DNA of 26,303 bases from an uncultured Clostridium sp. (lineage in GTDB: Bacteria; Bacillota; Clostridia; TANB77; CAG-508): contig USEX01000017.1 of assembly GCA_900553755.1 (NCBI GenBank), positions 1 through 26,303 on the forward strand, written 5' to 3'. Below the pieces are notes generated by a model. That model was given only the letters and a program-made list of their open reading frames with translations. It searched no databases and was not told the origin of the DNA. Positions within the stretch are counted from its first letter, which is position 1. Every line of letters starts with the position of its first letter. Both the position numbers and the translations under genes were made by a program. This document shows, in pieces, positions 6,313-14,590 of this stretch.

Positions 6313-7131
6313 TTATGCAGTCTTTATTTCTAGCCTTAGCTTGTCGGCTATCATCGCAATAAACTCGCTATTAGTTGGCTTGCCTTTGCTTGCAGATACT
6401 GTATATCCAAATATATTCTCTACTACATCTGGTTGACCTCTGCCCCATGCAACTTCTATTGCATGGCGTATTGCTCTTTCCACCCTGCTTGGTGTTGTTC
6501 TGTATTTTTGAGCTATATCAGGATATAATTGTTTTGTAATTTGGTTTATTACGTCTATATCGTTTACTACCATCATAATAGCTTCTCTTAAATATTGATA
6601 GCCTTTAATATGTGCTGGCACACCTATCTCATGTATTACGTTTGTTACTAATGCTTCTAGGCTATCCTCCTTTTTCTTCTCTGTTCTAGGGATATCTATA
6701 TATTGAGCCTTGTTTTCTTTCAATATAAAGTTTCCTTTGTTAGGTGCTGGCTGATAATTTTTAAGTTCCTTAATTCTGTGTATTAAAACCTGTATATCAA
6801 AAGGTTTTACCACATAATATTGTGCTCCTAAAGTTATCGCTTTTTGCGTTATTTTGTCTTGCCCTACAGCTGATAGCATGATACATATTGGCATCTTTTC
6901 TATATTCATTGAATTTAATTTTTCTAGAACTCCTAGTCCATCTAAGTGCGGCATAATTACATCTAATAATACTACATTGGGTTTTAATGATTCTATCATT
7001 GTTAGAGCTTCTTCTCCGTCTTTTGCCATTCCTATTACTTCAATCTGTTCATCTTCCTCTAGGTATTTCGCTAGAGTATTGGCAAATTCTCTGTTGTCGT
7101 CTGAGATTAAAACTGTTATTTTTTCACTCAC
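6313..7131 (-). CDS. spo0A: Spo0A, sporulation master response regulator (272 aa)
   Basis: Spo0A is the phosphorylation-activated transcription factor that commits endospore-forming Bacillota to sporulation. The N-terminal receiver domain (about 3-122) has the acidic pair D11-D12, the phosphoacceptor D57 in VVLLDVIMPHLDG, S87 and K109 (VVKPFD). The linker is about 125-155. The C-terminal Spo0A DNA-binding domain (about 156-272) has the family signature around TTPSRVERAIRHAIEVAWGR and ends with GKPTNSEFIAMIADKL. Length is normal. The start is GTG at 7131, with GGGGG 9 bases upstream. Upstream is a good sigma-A-type promoter, downstream a palindromic terminator, so it is probably monocistronic. 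The usual clostridial neighbour spoIVB is not next to it here. Confidence 0.97.
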   Translation of the reverse strand: MSEKITVLISDDNREFANTLAKYLEEDEQIEVIGMAKDGEEALTMIESLKPNVVLLDVIMPHLDGLGVLEKLNSMNIEKMPICIMLSAVGQDKITQKAITLGAQYYVVKPFDIQVLIHRIKELKNYQPAPNKGNFILKENKAQYIDIPRTEKKKEDSLEALVTNVIHEIGVPAHIKGYQYLREAIMMVVNDIDVINQITKQLYPDIAQKYRTTPSRVERAIRHAIEVAWGRGQPDVVENIFGYTVSASKGKPTNSEFIAMIADKLRLEIKTA

Positions 7132-7188
7132 TCTTCTGTTCCCCCTATATTTATTTTAATAAAACAACATAATTGTTTCATATTTTGT

Positions 7189-7217
7189 ATTATATATGCA
7201 TTTGATTGATTTTTCAA
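7189..7217 (-). promoter_or_regulatory. Sigma-A-type promoter of spo0A
   Basis: On the minus strand, TTGAAA (7217-7212) and TATAAT (7194-7189) are separated by exactly 17 bases, giving a leader of about 50 bases before the GTG start. No sigma-H type element was evident on inspection. Confidence 0.75.
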
Positions 7218-7253
7218 TACTTTGCCGTTCTTTTTTCCATTAATTTCCAGACG

Positions 7254-7902
7254 TTATTTTACTTTTTTCACATACTTTCGACAAATTTTGACACATGATA
7301 TTATATTAATCTTGTAATTTTCATTTTTCCCTATCTCGTTTATTGGAAATTTTTTCAATAATGCATCAGAAATTTCTATATAATAAACTATATTTTCTTT
7401 ATAATCTACTTTATTTATTTTTATCTTATTAATATTACAAAAGTATTTAAATTTCTCATTTTCTGAATATTCTAGTTCTATTTTAAGTTCAGATCCAATT
7501 TCTTTTTCCTCTATACTTGTATTTTCTAAAGCCATTTTACTTGCATTAGAATAAGCTCTTGTTAGTCCTCCAGCACCTAATAAGATTCCTCCAAAATACC
7601 TTGTAACTACTATTAAAATATTTTGTAATCCGATTTTTAGTTATAATATTTAAAATAGGCTCTCCTGCTGTACCTGAAGGTTCGCCATCATCACTCATCT
7701 TAACAATAGTTTTGCCATCTTCTAAAACACTAAATGCAAAACAATGGTGTTTTGCATCATAATATTTCTTTCTTATTTCTTCAAGTTTTTTCTCTGCTTG
7801 CATTTTATTTTCTATAATATATGCATTAGCAATAAATCTTGATTTTTTCTCTATCAGTTCAGCTGAAGAATCTTCTTTTATCATTTTAATTATTTCATTC
7901 AT
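7254..7902 (-). pseudogene. yigZ: YigZ/YvyE-family (UPF0029) gene interrupted by a one-base frameshift
   Basis: Two overlapping frames make one gene. The first part (7902 downwards) gives the conserved IMPACT/UPF0029 N-terminal domain, with KKSRFIANAY, HHCFAF and DDGEPSGTAGEPIL. The frame is then lost at an AAAA run (minus strand, 7624-7621). Removing one A restores NILIVVTRYFGGILLGAGGL, RAYSNASK and then the C-terminal DUF1949-like half to TAA 7254. The repaired protein would have 215 residues, the normal family length. As written, translation stops after 118 residues. Either this is a recent pseudogene or a homopolymer sequencing error. Members are conserved proteins of uncertain role, linked to nucleic-acid or ribosome functions. 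The gene follows the flavoprotein gene by 14 bases. Confidence 0.9.
7277..7295 (-). promoter_or_regulatory. Possible tandem 0A boxes upstream of spo0A
   Basis: On the minus strand, TGTGTCAAA (7295-7287) and TTTGTCGAA (7285-7277) lie 10 bases apart in direct orientation. The second matches the known Spo0A-binding consensus TTTGTCRAA; the first has one departure. They lie about 60-80 bases upstream of the spo0A promoter, inside the last codons of yigZ, so chance in coding DNA is possible. Confidence 0.4.
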
Positions 7903-7916
7903 AAATATTTTCCTTT

Positions 7917-9179
7917 TTATAAACCTGCTGTATATCCTGTGGAATACGCAATTTGCAAATTAAATCCACCCGTATATGCATCAACATCTATTATTTCTCC
8001 TGCAAAAAACAATCCTTCTACAATCTTAGATTCCATGGTCTTCGGATTAATTTCCTTTACATTTATACCACCAGCTGTTATAATTCCCTCTTCCAATGGT
8101 CTAAATCCAGATATTGTTACATTAAACTTCTTTAATAGCTCTACTAATTTTAGTCTTTCTTCCTTTGTCACTTCATTTACTTTTTTATCCTCATCTATAC
8201 CAGATAAATCAACTATTACCGATATTAACTTCTGTGGTAATAAAGCATCTAAACTATTCTTGAACTCTTTATTTTTATTTGCAGAAAAATCTCTTTGAAT
8301 TCTTAAATCTAATTGCTGTTCAGATAAAGCTGGCTTTAAATCTATTTCTAATACAATTTTTCCATTTGCAAGTAATTCTTCCACATTTTTATATCTTAAT
8401 AAATGGGCAGAAGAACTTAAAATAGTAGGACCAGATACTCCAAAATGAGTGAATATCATTTCTCCAAAATCTTCATATATCTTTTTGTTTTTTTCTACAT
8501 CCATCAATCTTATCGCCACATTTCTTAAGCTTAATCCTTGTAGTTTTTGGCAAATCTTTATACTTCCTTTGCTTGCTGTTAATGGAACTAATGAGGGCTT
8601 TATTTTCGTTACTGTATGGCCTAATTGCTTTGCCATTTTATATCCATCGCCTGTAGAACCTGTTAATGGATAAGTTGCGCCTCCTGTAGCAAGTATTATC
8701 TTATCAGCATATAAATTTTTTTCAATATCTTCTGAATTTAGATATTTTACGCCTTCAACTTTATTATTTTTTACCAGTATATTTGTTACTTTAGAATTCA
8801 ACTTCACATTTATATGTAATCTAGTAATCTCTCTTTCAAATGCTTTTTCAACATCTAAAGATTTATCCGACTTTGGAAATATCCTGTTCCCACGCTCTTC
8901 TTTTACGCTAACTCCATTTTTTTCAAGGAAATGTATTATATCTTTATTAGTATAATTTTGAAATGCACTATACAAAAACTTTCCATTACCAGGAATATTA
9001 TTAATAAAATCATTTATATCAATACTACTAGTTATATTGCATCTTCCCTTACCTGTAATTAGTAACTTTTTACCTAATCTATTGTTCTTTTCTATTATTG
9101 TTGTTTCATTTCCTTTTTGAGCTGATGTAATCGCTGCTAGCATTCCAGCAGGACCCCCACCTATTATTATAACTTTCAT
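7917..9179 (-). CDS. NAD(P)/FAD-dependent oxidoreductase, BaiN/HI0933 (YhiN) family (420 aa)
   Basis: Flavoprotein of the HI0933/YhiN family, whose members include BaiN-type reductases. Physiological substrates of most members are unknown. An N-terminal FAD-binding GxGxxG-type motif (GGGPAG, residues 7-12) is followed by E30, which should contact the adenosine ribose. Next come GKGRCN (43-48), ATGGATYPLTGSTGDGY at about 164-180, and a C-terminal FAD site (TGGFNLQIAYSTGYTAG). It ends a few residues earlier than many relatives. ATG at 9179, with AGAGAGGAAAG just upstream, is a good start. It lies 13 bases after the PLP-enzyme gene and 14 bases before yigZ, so it is probably part of one transcript. 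Confidence 0.9.
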   Translation of the reverse strand: MKVIIIGGGPAGMLAAITSAQKGNETTIIEKNNRLGKKLLITGKGRCNITSSIDINDFINNIPGNGKFLYSAFQNYTNKDIIHFLEKNGVSVKEERGNRIFPKSDKSLDVEKAFEREITRLHINVKLNSKVTNILVKNNKVEGVKYLNSEDIEKNLYADKIILATGGATYPLTGSTGDGYKMAKQLGHTVTKIKPSLVPLTASKGSIKICQKLQGLSLRNVAIRLMDVEKNKKIYEDFGEMIFTHFGVSGPTILSSSAHLLRYKNVEELLANGKIVLEIDLKPALSEQQLDLRIQRDFSANKNKEFKNSLDALLPQKLISVIVDLSGIDEDKKVNEVTKEERLKLVELLKKFNVTISGFRPLEEGIITAGGINVKEINPKTMESKIVEGLFFAGEIIDVDAYTGGFNLQIAYSTGYTAGL

Positions 9180-9192
9180 AATCTTTCCTCTC

Positions 9193-10428
9193 TTACTCGC
9201 TAAGTAGAGCTAATACCGCTTCTTCCAATCCAAGCTTACCATATTGATACGTTAGCCCTCCTTGTTGATATGCAACAAATGGGGCACGTAATGGAGCATC
9301 GCAGCTTAATTCAATTGATGAACCTTGAGTAAATGTTCCAGCTGCCATTATAACTTGGTCCTCATATCCAGGCATGTCTCCAGGCTCTGGTAAAGAATTA
9401 GAATCTACCGGAGAACCCCTTTGTATTCCTTGGCAATACTTTATTAATTTTTCTCTATTATCAAACTCAATTAATTGAACTATATCTACTCTTTCTTCAT
9501 CAAACTCTGGATCTACTCCATAACCCAACTCTTTTAAAACTTTACTTGTTAGCATAGCAGTTTTCACACTTGCATTTACTGCACTTGGTGCAAAAAACAA
9601 TCCTTGATACAAACTCTTATTTATTCCTAATGTTGGACCTACTTCTTTTCCTTCTCCTGGAGCTGTAAGCCTTTCTCCTGCAAGTTCCACTAAATCCTTT
9701 CTTCCTGTTATATAAGCTCCATTAGGTGCAATTCCTCCACCTAAATTTTTTATTAAAGATCCAACCATAACATCTGCTCCTACTTCAATAGGTTCTTTCT
9801 TTCCTACAAATTCGCAATAGCAGTTGTCTATCATTATTATTACATTTTTATCCACTTCTCTTATTGCTTTTATTGCCTTTTCAACTTTTTCTAATGATAA
9901 ACTTTTTCTTAATGAGTATCCCCTCGACCTTTGAATCTCTATTAATTTTATTTTTTCATTTTTTAATGTTTCTTTTATTTTTTCATAATCAAAATCATTA
10001 TCTATTAAATCAATTTGTTTATAATTAACTCCAAATGATTTTAAAGAACTGTTATTTTCTTTTATTCCTATTACTTCATGTAATGTATCATATGGAGCAC
10101 CATTTATGCTAAGCATTGTATCTCCTGGTCTTAGAAAAGCAAATAGTGCAACTGTTAAAGCATGTGTTCCAGAAATAAACTGACTTCTTACTAAACTATC
10201 TTCTGAATGAAATATATCCGAATATACTTGTTCTAATTTATCTCTTCCCATATCGTTATATCCATAGCCTGTAGTAGTTCCAAAATGCATATCAGATACT
10301 CCATTTTTTCTAAATGCATCTAAAACTTTTCTGCTATTATATTCGCAAATTTCATCTGTTTTTTTAAACTGTTCTTTCAATTCCTCTTCTGCTTTTATTA
10401 TTAAATCTTCTACTTCTCTTCTATCCAT
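9193..10428 (-). CDS. Methionine gamma-lyase family PLP enzyme (YnbB / 'aluminium resistance' family) (411 aa)
   Basis: Fold-type I PLP-dependent enzyme of the family historically labelled aluminium resistance protein or methionine gamma-lyase family (PF06838). The reaction is not firmly established for most members. Visible features: QFISGTHALTVALFAFLRPG around 83-102 (cofactor phosphate region), D201 in MIDNCYCEF (contact to the pyridine nitrogen), the predicted Schiff-base lysine K227 in GSLIKNLGGGIAPNGAYI, and a conserved ERLTAPGEGKEVG stretch after it. Length is normal. The ATG at 10428 has GAAAGGA upstream. In many Bacillota this gene lies near hfq/miaA, which are absent here; it instead follows the WG-repeat gene by 15 bases. 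Confidence 0.92.
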   Translation of the reverse strand: MDRREVEDLIIKAEEELKEQFKKTDEICEYNSRKVLDAFRKNGVSDMHFGTTTGYGYNDMGRDKLEQVYSDIFHSEDSLVRSQFISGTHALTVALFAFLRPGDTMLSINGAPYDTLHEVIGIKENNSSLKSFGVNYKQIDLIDNDFDYEKIKETLKNEKIKLIEIQRSRGYSLRKSLSLEKVEKAIKAIREVDKNVIIMIDNCYCEFVGKKEPIEVGADVMVGSLIKNLGGGIAPNGAYITGRKDLVELAGERLTAPGEGKEVGPTLGINKSLYQGLFFAPSAVNASVKTAMLTSKVLKELGYGVDPEFDEERVDIVQLIEFDNREKLIKYCQGIQRGSPVDSNSLPEPGDMPGYEDQVIMAAGTFTQGSSIELSCDAPLRAPFVAYQQGGLTYQYGKLGLEEAVLALLSE

Positions 10429-10443
10429 TGTATTTTCCTTTCT

Positions 10444-12243
10444 CTATTTATTTGTAAACAAATCTAATTCATAGCTCGTACTTTGCTTATAATATTCTCC
10501 TATAAATGTTGGATTTATATCCTCTAAGCTGTAAGTTGGCTCTTTTATTACTGTTCCATCTTTATTTACAACTCCCCATTTATCTCCCTCTTTTATTGCT
10601 CCATAGCCATATTCATTTATATCAAGTGCAAAGTCATATTTAAAGTCAACTATAATATTTCCAGCATTATCAACATAGCCCCATTTTCCATTTTCCTTTT
10701 TAGCAAATATATTATTAGATTTTAATATATCTTTTGCTTCCTTTTCATTTCCATCAAAATCCATATACTCTATAGAATCTTCAGATAAAATTTTTACATA
10801 ATTGCTTTCTATATAAATATGTGCATTCTTTGTTTCGCTCACCTTATTCATGTTTTTATTATATATTTCGCTCGTGTTTGAATTTGCATATACAGCTTGT
10901 ACAATATTTGTTCCAGTTATATTTTGTATAACATCATAATTATTGGCAATAACACTGTTCCCTGTATAATCTATAATTCCCATTTTTCCATTTTTTGTGC
11001 ATATAAAATACTTATCAAAAGCATATTCTATATAGTTATATTCGTTGTTTACTAATACATTACCATTGCTATCTAATACACCATAATTTCCATTTAAGTC
11101 TATACTCACATAATAGTTTGGCGATTTAGTTGGATTTATATTAGTATAGTTGCAATCTTTTTTGATATTTCCATTTGCATCAAAAGTTAAAAGTTTGCCA
11201 TCTTTGTGAGCCGTAATTATAGTTCCTGCAAAAGTTATATCATCATATTGTATTGGCAAAATCATGTTTCCATATAAATCATACATACCATATTTTGCAA
11301 CTTTCTCTATTGCAAGAACTTGGTTTGTATTATCATATTCAATTGAGTTATACTCATTAGCTATAACTTTTTGCATGTTTTTATAAAGTCCATATCTACC
11401 ATTTTCCACTGTCATAAGATATGCATCTTTATCATTCTTAATTTCTGTTAGCCTTCTTATTGTGTTATATTTACACTCCAAAATTTCTTTTCCTGTTGAG
11501 TCAATATAACCATATCTGTATCCTTCATTCGTTTTTACATTTACTATATAACCTGCTTTTTCATACTTTGTTTCTTTATTATAATATCCATCTGTTGAAA
11601 TAGAATCATAATCATTTTTTATAATTTCATTTCCACTTATATCTATAACACCATATTTTCCATCTTTAGAAAACTTTAATTGGTCATCTTTATATGACAA
11701 AGTTTCAATTGAATCATATATAGGTTTTGTTACTTTCTTTCCATTTACCGTAATTATTCCCAATTTATCATTTTCTTTATATGTTAATATGTTTGTTTCG
11801 TAGCCCCAAGTATTTGATGTATTATTATTTGGAATGGCCATCACATTTGTATAGTTTGTGTACAATTCTTCTCCCTTATCATTTAAAACTTTTGAAGAAT
11901 AAGTTTGTGAAGATGAATTATAATCAAATAAACAAACAAAAATTGGCTTTTCCGGATTTGGAATTTGTATATATTCATATTCAGGATTTACTACTATCTT
12001 TCCTTCTCTATCTATAACTCCAATTTTGTCGTTTTCTGATAGTAGAAAATAGTTATATTGTGCTATTTGATCTTGGGTAATTTTTATCTTTCTATTTTTA
12101 ATTATTACTACAGCTACTGCAATTAACAGTAATACTATTAGAATCAATACAATTCTTTTAGTTAATACCTTTTTATTGTTGCTTCTCTTGCTACTTTTAT
12201 TTTTTACACTTTTTCTTATATCATTGTCTATTTGATTACTCAT
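10444..12243 (-). CDS. Membrane-anchored WG-repeat protein (599 aa)
   Basis: The N-terminus is cytosolic and Lys/Ser-rich, followed by one hydrophobic helix (about 31-48), so the bulk should face outside as an anchored ectodomain. That ectodomain consists of about 11 WG/KWG-type repeats, each resembling G-K-x-G-hydrophobic-I-D...G, for example GKYGVIDISGNEII, GNYGVLDSNGNVLV, GKMGIIDYTGNSVI and GKWGYVDNAGNIIV. Such repeats are usually interpreted as beta-propeller-like binding surfaces; no ligand is known. The ATG at 12243 is preceded by AAGGGATG. A consensus promoter (12280-12308) inside the end of the kinase gene lets it be expressed separately from, or together with, the two-component pair upstream, to which its function may be linked. 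Confidence 0.9.
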   Translation of the reverse strand: MSNQIDNDIRKSVKNKSSKRSNNKKVLTKRIVLILIVLLLIAVAVVIIKNRKIKITQDQIAQYNYFLLSENDKIGVIDREGKIVVNPEYEYIQIPNPEKPIFVCLFDYNSSSQTYSSKVLNDKGEELYTNYTNVMAIPNNNTSNTWGYETNILTYKENDKLGIITVNGKKVTKPIYDSIETLSYKDDQLKFSKDGKYGVIDISGNEIIKNDYDSISTDGYYNKETKYEKAGYIVNVKTNEGYRYGYIDSTGKEILECKYNTIRRLTEIKNDKDAYLMTVENGRYGLYKNMQKVIANEYNSIEYDNTNQVLAIEKVAKYGMYDLYGNMILPIQYDDITFAGTIITAHKDGKLLTFDANGNIKKDCNYTNINPTKSPNYYVSIDLNGNYGVLDSNGNVLVNNEYNYIEYAFDKYFICTKNGKMGIIDYTGNSVIANNYDVIQNITGTNIVQAVYANSNTSEIYNKNMNKVSETKNAHIYIESNYVKILSEDSIEYMDFDGNEKEAKDILKSNNIFAKKENGKWGYVDNAGNIIVDFKYDFALDINEYGYGAIKEGDKWGVVNKDGTVIKEPTYSLEDINPTFIGEYYKQSTSYELDLFTNK

Positions 12244-12279
12244 ATTCTCATCCCTTCTTATGTGTTCATTTTACAAACA

Positions 12280-12308
12280 ATTATATATTTTAGTTTATTT
12301 AATGTCAA
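12280..12308 (-). promoter_or_regulatory. Consensus promoter for the WG-repeat gene
   Basis: On the minus strand, TTGACA (12308-12303), a 17-base spacer and TATAAT (12285-12280) match the sigma-A consensus at all twelve positions. The -35 overlaps the last codons of the histidine kinase gene. Confidence 0.8.
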
Positions 12309-13785
12309 TTAATTCTATATCAAAATAAAACTCTACGCCGTCTTTTTTATTAATCACACCATATTCACTGTTGTAACTATTCATTATTGCCTTAACAAGC
12401 GATAATCCAATACCTGTACCTCCATCGTTTCTATTTCTTGAAGAATCTATCTTGTAAAATCTACCCCATATTCTTTGAATATTGTCCTCTGATATATTAT
12501 CACCAGTATTAAATACTGATATTCTTACCTTTTTATTATTTTCATTTATCTCAGTTTTTATTACAATCTCTTTCTTCCCATTTATCTCTTTTACATGTTT
12601 TATTGCATTTGTAAAATAATTTGTAAAAACCTGGTCCATATAAAATTCATCTGCATATACATAAATCGGATTAGTATTTTTGAACTGTACTTGTGCGCCA
12701 GTCTCTTCAATCATTACATTGCATTTTCTAATAACCTCTTGTATAAGTTCACATATATTAAATTTTGTATTATTGAAGTCACGTTTTCCGTATTCTATTG
12801 TCATTAGCTCCAATAATTGTTTTACCAATTTATCCATTTTGTTTGATTCATCCAATATTACTTCTGCATAATATTTTTTTGATTCCTCATCAGTATTAAC
12901 ATTTTCAATTAAACCTTCTGCATAGCCTTGTATCAAAGCTATTGGTGTTTTTAATTCATGTGAAACATCTGATATAAATTGCTTTCTCATTTCATCTATT
13001 TTTGATTTTTCTTCTATATCTTTCTCCAATTGATTGTTATTTTTTCTTAACTGCTTTATCGTCTTCTCCAATTTATTTGACATTTCATTTATACTTTTTC
13101 CAAGTTCATTTATTTCATCATCAGAATCTGTAACTCTATATTTTTCGCTAAAGTCTAAGTTAGACATCTTATTTGCAATTTCATTTAATTTTAATATTGG
13201 ATTCGTAAATTTCATTGATATTACTGATGAAATCACTGCTGAAACAATGACTATTATAATACCCATTATTATTAATAGATTATTAGATATTCTAACACTC
13301 TCTTCTATTGCCGCAATTGGTACTTCTATGTATATAAGATAACCATTATCCATTTTTCCAGATAGTAATATACAATTTAGCACATCATCAGATATTTTAG
13401 TTATTGATATTTTTTCTCCTCCATATAATATCTTTCTATGCTTATTTTTAAATGCTGAAAATTTTGATGAATCTTTACTTTTATTTATTGCATTTATTAA
13501 ATTTTGGTCACCAGAATATATGATTACATTGTAATCTGTTTCAATCAATAACTCAAAATTATATTTATCTGCAATTGATTTTAACTCGTCCGCTTCTATA
13601 ATCGTATTATTTTTGTACAAATTATTTATTTCTTCATAACCTATTCTTACGCTATGTACCTTTGAATAAACATAAAAAGATTCCAACACTATACTATTTG
13701 TAAAAACAAGTAGTAATATTATAAGTGTTGTAACTATACTTAGTGTTAGAAATAATCTTACTCTTACCGATTTTACCTTCTTCAT
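12295..13785 (-). CDS. Sensor histidine kinase (496 aa)
   Basis: Membrane sensor of a two-component system and partner of the adjacent OmpR-type regulator. Layout: TM helix 1 (about 11-34); an extracytoplasmic sensing region (about 35-165); TM helix 2 (about 169-190); HAMP (about 190-245); a coiled linker; the HisKA box with phosphoacceptor H276 in SDVSHELKTPIALIQGYAEG; and a HATPase_c domain with N-box N393 (FTNAIKH), G1 region FNTGDN, F box GRFYKID and G2 box GGTGIGLSLVKA (455-466). It resembles the Bacillota PhoR/ResE-like class. The signal cannot be inferred. ATG at 13785 follows GAGGTAG. An inverted repeat separates it from the regulator gene. Confidence 0.95.
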   Translation of the reverse strand: MKKVKSVRVRLFLTLSIVTTLIILLLVFTNSIVLESFYVYSKVHSVRIGYEEINNLYKNNTIIEADELKSIADKYNFELLIETDYNVIIYSGDQNLINAINKSKDSSKFSAFKNKHRKILYGGEKISITKISDDVLNCILLSGKMDNGYLIYIEVPIAAIEESVRISNNLLIIMGIIIVIVSAVISSVISMKFTNPILKLNEIANKMSNLDFSEKYRVTDSDDEINELGKSINEMSNKLEKTIKQLRKNNNQLEKDIEEKSKIDEMRKQFISDVSHELKTPIALIQGYAEGLIENVNTDEESKKYYAEVILDESNKMDKLVKQLLELMTIEYGKRDFNNTKFNICELIQEVIRKCNVMIEETGAQVQFKNTNPIYVYADEFYMDQVFTNYFTNAIKHVKEINGKKEIVIKTEINENNKKVRISVFNTGDNISEDNIQRIWGRFYKIDSSRNRNDGGTGIGLSLVKAIMNSYNSEYGVINKKDGVEFYFDIELIDIK

Positions 13786-13807
13786 TTTAAACTACCTCAT
13801 ACCATAA

Positions 13808-13843
13808 TAAGGCAATCTAGATTTTCCTATTTAGATTGCCTTA
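13808..13843 (-). terminator. Inverted repeat between regulator and kinase genes (attenuator-like)
   Basis: A perfect 12-base stem (TAAGGCAATCTA with its complement) and a 12-base loop lie 5 bases after the regulator's stop. No T run follows on the minus strand, so full termination is unlikely. It may act as a partial terminator, or stabilise the upstream mRNA end so that regulator and kinase are made in different amounts. Confidence 0.5.
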
Positions 13844-13848
13844 CAAAG

Positions 13849-14526
13849 TTATTTTATTTCAAATTTATAACCTATTCCTCTTATTGTTTCTATGTATTTT
13901 CCTTTTTTCCCTAATTTATGTCTTATCTTTTTTATATGGCTATCTATGGTTCTAGAATCCCCATAATAGTCGTAATTCCATACATTATTTAATATTTTAT
14001 CACGTGATAATGCTATAGATTGGTTATCTACTAAATAAACTAAAAGCTCATATTCTCTTAAGCTTAAATCTATTTGTTTGCCATCTACACTAACAGTTCT
14101 GCCTTCCTTATCAATTTCTATTCCACCATAGTTTTTAATTTCTTTTTCATATTTACTTGCTCTTTTTAATATGGCTTCTACACGTGCCACTAATATTTTA
14201 GGGCTAAATGGCTTAGGAATATATTCATCTACTCCTAATTCAAAACCAAATAATTCATCTTGTTCCTCTCCTCTTGCAGTAAGCATTATAATAGGAACAT
14301 TGGATGTTTGCCTAATTTGCCTTAAAACAGACCACCCATCTAATTTTGGCATCATAACATCTAATAGGATTAGCTTTATTTTATTTTTATTCTCTTCAAA
14401 TACTTGCAAGGCCTCTTCCCCATCGGCAGCCTCTAATGAACTATAGTTTTTTTGTTTTAAGAAGTCTTTTATTAAACTTCTCATTCTTTGTTCATCATCA
14501 ACTATAAGTATATATCCATTATCCAT
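13849..14526 (-). CDS. OmpR/PhoB-family response regulator (225 aa)
   Basis: DNA-binding regulator paired with the kinase that follows. The receiver domain starts GYILIVDDEQRMR and has the phosphoacceptor Asp in ILLDVMMPKLDGW (residue 56 from the chosen start), the Thr in MLTARG and the Lys in YIPKPFSP. The C-terminal winged helix (about 130-225) has REYELLVYLV, the recognition region SRTIDSHIKKIRHKL and GIGYKF. Two starts are possible. The ATG at 14538 lies directly on the GGAAAGGA ribosome site with no spacing, so the ATG at 14526, 12 bases from it, is preferred. trmB lies 52 bases upstream in the same direction; the target genes are unknown. Confidence 0.95.
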   Translation of the reverse strand: MDNGYILIVDDEQRMRSLIKDFLKQKNYSSLEAADGEEALQVFEENKNKIKLILLDVMMPKLDGWSVLRQIRQTSNVPIIMLTARGEEQDELFGFELGVDEYIPKPFSPKILVARVEAILKRASKYEKEIKNYGGIEIDKEGRTVSVDGKQIDLSLREYELLVYLVDNQSIALSRDKILNNVWNYDYYGDSRTIDSHIKKIRHKLGKKGKYIETIRGIGYKFEIK

Positions 14527-14590
14527 AAATAATTTCATTCCTTTCCATTATTCTTTTCAACTATGCTACTATTTTACATTATTTATGTGT

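Noticed and set aside
7254..7535. Separate small gene of 93 codons
   Set aside because: It is the C-terminal half of the frameshifted yigZ, continuous with it after removing one A at 7621-7624.
12034..12150. Cleavable signal peptide on the WG-repeat protein
   Set aside because: The hydrophobic helix begins about 30 residues in, with no evident cleavage site, so a signal anchor is more likely.
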